In this document: one piece after another, positions 61,901-64,000 of the stretch
How positions within the stretch are numbered: the stretch's first letter is position 1
Layout of the letters: each line of letters begins with the position of its first letter
Assembly: GCF_029223525.1 (NCBI RefSeq)
Contig: NZ_JARHTQ010000006.1
Location: 124,001 to 188,000 of the forward strand
DNA: 64,000 nucleotides
Direction of reading: 5' to 3'
Source: Streptantibioticus ferralitis
GTDB lineage: Bacteria > Actinomycetota > Actinomycetes > Streptomycetales > Streptomycetaceae
Position numbers and translations under genes: made by a program
Notes under the pieces: generated by a model
Told to the model about the DNA's origin: nothing
The model's input: only the letters and a program-made list of their open reading frames with translations
The model's database searches: none

Positions 61901-62132
61901 GCCCGACCGGCGGATCTCGGCCGGGCCACGGCTCGCCCGACAATCCGGCCCGCGCCATGGGGCTGCTCGCCATCCAGGCGGAACCTTCCGCACCGCCACA
62001 CCGGCGAGCAGCCCCGCCCACCCTCCCGCGGCAACAGTCCGGCCACGGCGGCAGGCAACCGCCGCAGGGCACACCGCTCGCTCGCCGCCGAGGGACGACT
62101 CCCCGCGAGCCGCCGCGCAGCCGCCAGCGGGC
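61901..62132. other. Intergenic region between converging genes
   Basis: No gene or clear hairpin is seen; sequence is GC-rich and frames here do not resemble proteins. Confidence 0.4.
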
Positions 62133-63188
62133 TCAGGTGAAGACGATGCAGGAAGCGGCGGGGGCCGCGATCGCACCGGTGCGGTGTGGCCGGCCGGTGG
62201 CCTGGTCCACGTCGAACCAAGTGACGTCCCCCGAGCGCTCGTTGGCCGCGTAGAGGCGCCGCCCGGTGGGGTCGAGGGCGAGGTGGCGCGGCCAGTGCCC
62301 GCCGCACGCGTGCGTGCCGGTCAGTTCCAGGCGGTCGCCGTCCGCGTCGAGCGACAGTACGGCGATGCTGTCGTGGCCCCGGTTGGCGACCCAGACAAAC
62401 CGTGCGTCCGGTGAGACGACCACCTCCGACGGGTAGTTGGGCTGGTCCGCAGCCGACGTGGGCAGCGTGGCCGTCGAACCGAGCTGCGTCAGTACGCCCG
62501 TTGCCGCGTCCCAGGCGAGGACCGTCACCGACGACTCCAACTCGTTGACGACATAGGCCCGGTGGCCGCGCGGATGGAAGGCGAGATGGCGGGGTCCGGT
62601 GCCAGGGCGCAGTACGGTCTCGCGGTGTGGGCGCAGTCGGCCGGTGTCCGGTTCAAGAAAGCAGACCCGCACCGAGTCGGTTCCGAGGTCGACGGAGAGC
62701 AGCCAGCGTTCGCTGGGGTCGAGCAGCACCGCGTGAGCGTGCGGTCCCTGCTGACGCTCCGGGTTCGGCCCGCTGCCGGTGTGCTGGAGTACGTGGCATG
62801 GCGCGCCGAGCGCGCCGTGCGCGTCGACGGGGAGCACGCTGACGTTGCCGGACGCGTAGTTGGCGGTGAGGAGATGGCCGTCCGCCAGGCACAGGTGTGT
62901 CGGGGCGCCGCCGCGCACCGGCACGGTCGTGCCCAGCGGTGCGGGCGCCGCCGGATCCCGTAGTGAGAAGGCGGCGGCGCCGCCGTCCTCGGGGTGCTCG
63001 CTGACCGTGTAGAGGACCGTGGCGTCCGGCGACAGCGCGAGGAACGACGGATCCGGCACGGCGGCCGTGCGGCTGAGCTCGGTGAGCGCTCCGGTCTGCG
63101 GGTGCACGGCGGCGGAGATGATGCCGTGTCCGCCCGCCGAGGTGAACGACCCGATGTAGGCCCGCTGCCCGCTGCTTCCGGCTGTCAC
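62133..63188 (-). CDS. Lactonase-family seven-bladed beta propeller
   Basis: The product has 351 residues from GTG 63188, the standard length of YbhE/6-phosphogluconolactonase-type propellers. Repeated blades are visible (AYIGSFTSAGGHG; FLALSPDATVLYTVSE; HLLTANYASGNVSVLPV; WLLSVDLGTDSVRVC; VVVSPDARFVWVANRGHDS; LALDPTGRRLYAANERSGDV). The family's known activity is hydrolysis of 6-phosphogluconolactone in the pentose-phosphate pathway, though many members lack proof. No signal peptide is present. Confidence 0.88.
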   Translation of the reverse strand: MTAGSSGQRAYIGSFTSAGGHGIISAAVHPQTGALTELSRTAAVPDPSFLALSPDATVLYTVSEHPEDGGAAAFSLRDPAAPAPLGTTVPVRGGAPTHLCLADGHLLTANYASGNVSVLPVDAHGALGAPCHVLQHTGSGPNPERQQGPHAHAVLLDPSERWLLSVDLGTDSVRVCFLEPDTGRLRPHRETVLRPGTGPRHLAFHPRGHRAYVVNELESSVTVLAWDAATGVLTQLGSTATLPTSAADQPNYPSEVVVSPDARFVWVANRGHDSIAVLSLDADGDRLELTGTHACGGHWPRHLALDPTGRRLYAANERSGDVTWFDVDQATGRPHRTGAIAAPAASCIVFT

Positions 63189-63336
63189 TGCCGCTCCTGT
63201 CCGCCGCCTGCTGCCTGTCGCGGCGACGCTAGCGGGTCAGTGCCCGCGTGGCGGATCTTGGGTGGGGTTGCGCGGGGTTCGTACCGCCGGTCCGCGGCAC
63301 CCGGACCCGGTCAAGATCCGCCGGACAGGCGCCCCG

Positions 63337-64000
63337 CTATGCCGCCACCGGCTCGCGCGGCGCGCTGCGTAGCGGGGCATCGAGGTCGGCGAGTGCCCGC
63401 TCAAGGCCGTGCAGATGCGCCAGGGCGCGCTCCGCCGCCGACTCCTCGTTCAACGCGGCGGCCGGTACCTCAGGTTGCCCCGCGCCGGGCGAGGCCGGGC
63501 GGGCCACCAGCCGGTGTACCGCCGCCTCGACGCGTGCGCACGCGTCGAGCAGCCGCTGGTCGTGCGAGGCGTGCGGGTGGGCCACCACTTCGGCCAATCC
63601 GCGCACCTGCCGGGCGCAGTCGTCGAGCAGCGCCAGCACCTGCCGGGCGCGTGCCTTGCGGGCGCGCAGCGGGCTGAGCGGATGGACCAGCGGGGCCAGC
63701 GAGACGCGTACCCGCCCGAGCAGCACGTCGAGTTCCGCGATGTGCTGGTCAAGCGACTGCTCCACGCCGCCGATGTGCCGCGCGGCCGCGCCGGTGGCGT
63801 CCCGTACCGCCTGCAGGGCTCGCTGGATCCAGGCGTCGGTGGTCGCATGCGTGGTGACCGGCAGCACCAGGAGCACGGCCAGCAGCACACCGACCGCCCC
63901 GATCGCGGTCTCCTCAAGCCGGAGCACCAGCAGTCCGGGGTTCAGTACGCCCAGCAGCCCGTAGAGCAGTCCGGCCAGGACCGTGACGAAGAACATCATC
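63337..64000 (-). CDS. FUSC-family membrane protein, C-terminal part
   Basis: The gene runs off the right end of the window, so only the last 220 or so codons are seen. The visible start is a membrane segment (VTVLAGLLYGLLGVLNPGLLV, then IGAVGVLLAVLLVLPVTTHA), followed by a long cytoplasmic helical region with many Ala, Arg and Leu residues. This is the layout of the C-terminal half of FUSC/aromatic-acid-exporter-like proteins. Substrate unknown. Confidence 0.78.
   Translation of the reverse strand, partial: MMFFVTVLAGLLYGLLGVLNPGLLVLRLEETAIGAVGVLLAVLLVLPVTTHATTDAWIQRALQAVRDATGAAARHIGGVEQSLDQHIAELDVLLGRVRVSLAPLVHPLSPLRARKARARQVLALLDDCARQVRGLAEVVAHPHASHDQRLLDACARVEAAVHRLVARPASPGAGQPEVPAAALNEESAAERALAHLHGLERALADLDAPLRSAPREPVAA

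Overview
The window is high-GC actinobacterial DNA and most resembles a Streptomyces chromosome. The evidence is very GC-rich third codon positions, many GTG starts, GGAGG-type ribosome binding sites, several apparently leaderless genes, and families typical of that genus (DUF6421, DUF6986, DUF5134, DUF2510-scramblase, paired ETF genes, many TetR regulators). No rRNA, tRNA or CRISPR array was seen.

Region 1 (1-26.4 kb) is mostly ordinary chromosome. It holds an M20 peptidase fragment, a kinase-NUDIX fusion, a decayed GH27 alpha-galactosidase beside a ROK kinase/LacI pair, an Lrp/AsnC plus PLP-lyase pair, etfB-etfA with a flavin reductase and thioredoxin, a PlsC acyltransferase, an operon of DUF6421-SDR-threonine aldolase, a polar amino-acid ABC importer, and small enzymes (GNAT, VOC, M56, PAP2, HAD). 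Two non-coding repeat arrays stand out: about 2.7 copies of a 106-107 bp unit at 5.64-5.93 kb, and six copies of a 19-bp-period motif at 18.54-18.65 kb.

Region 2 (27.0-31.3 kb) is the most interesting. On the minus strand lie an AraC regulator, a 53-residue peptide rich in Asp, Asn and Trp with an excellent ribosome binding site, a JmjC/cupin Fe(II)/2-oxoglutarate oxygenase, and an ABC exporter. The layout is that of a compact ribosomally made, post-translationally modified peptide (RiPP) locus with an oxygenase as the only visible tailoring enzyme. I do not recognise it as a described class.

Region 3 (31.4-42.2 kb) has gene remnants (peptidoglycan-binding protein, amidase), then a TetR regulator with two operator palindromes ahead of a three-subunit molybdenum hydroxylase of PaoABC type with its XdhC maturation factor. 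A Tat/lipoprotein with an M15-like metallopeptidase core, a TetR gene and a ferredoxin-NADP reductase (FprA type) follow.

Region 4 (42.2-56.9 kb) is an accessory island full of broken mobile DNA: two integrase remnants and one longer integrase gene, two Tn3 transposase tails, an IS110 fragment joined directly to Tn3, an IS701-like fragment, two or three broken TetR genes, and a 70-bp perfect palindrome. Intact cargo includes an SDR, an MFS exporter, an XRE/membrane-protein pair, a GNAT and an FAD monooxygenase. One MFS exporter has lost its second and third helices. Two divergent TetR/resistance-like modules share a GAAC-N3-GTTC operator.

Region 5 (57-64 kb) returns to stable chromosome: BNR-repeat protein, uracil-DNA glycosylase, DUF2510-scramblase protein, BadF-type kinase, CbiX-like protein, a lactonase-fold beta propeller, and the C-terminal part of a FUSC-type membrane protein running off the end.
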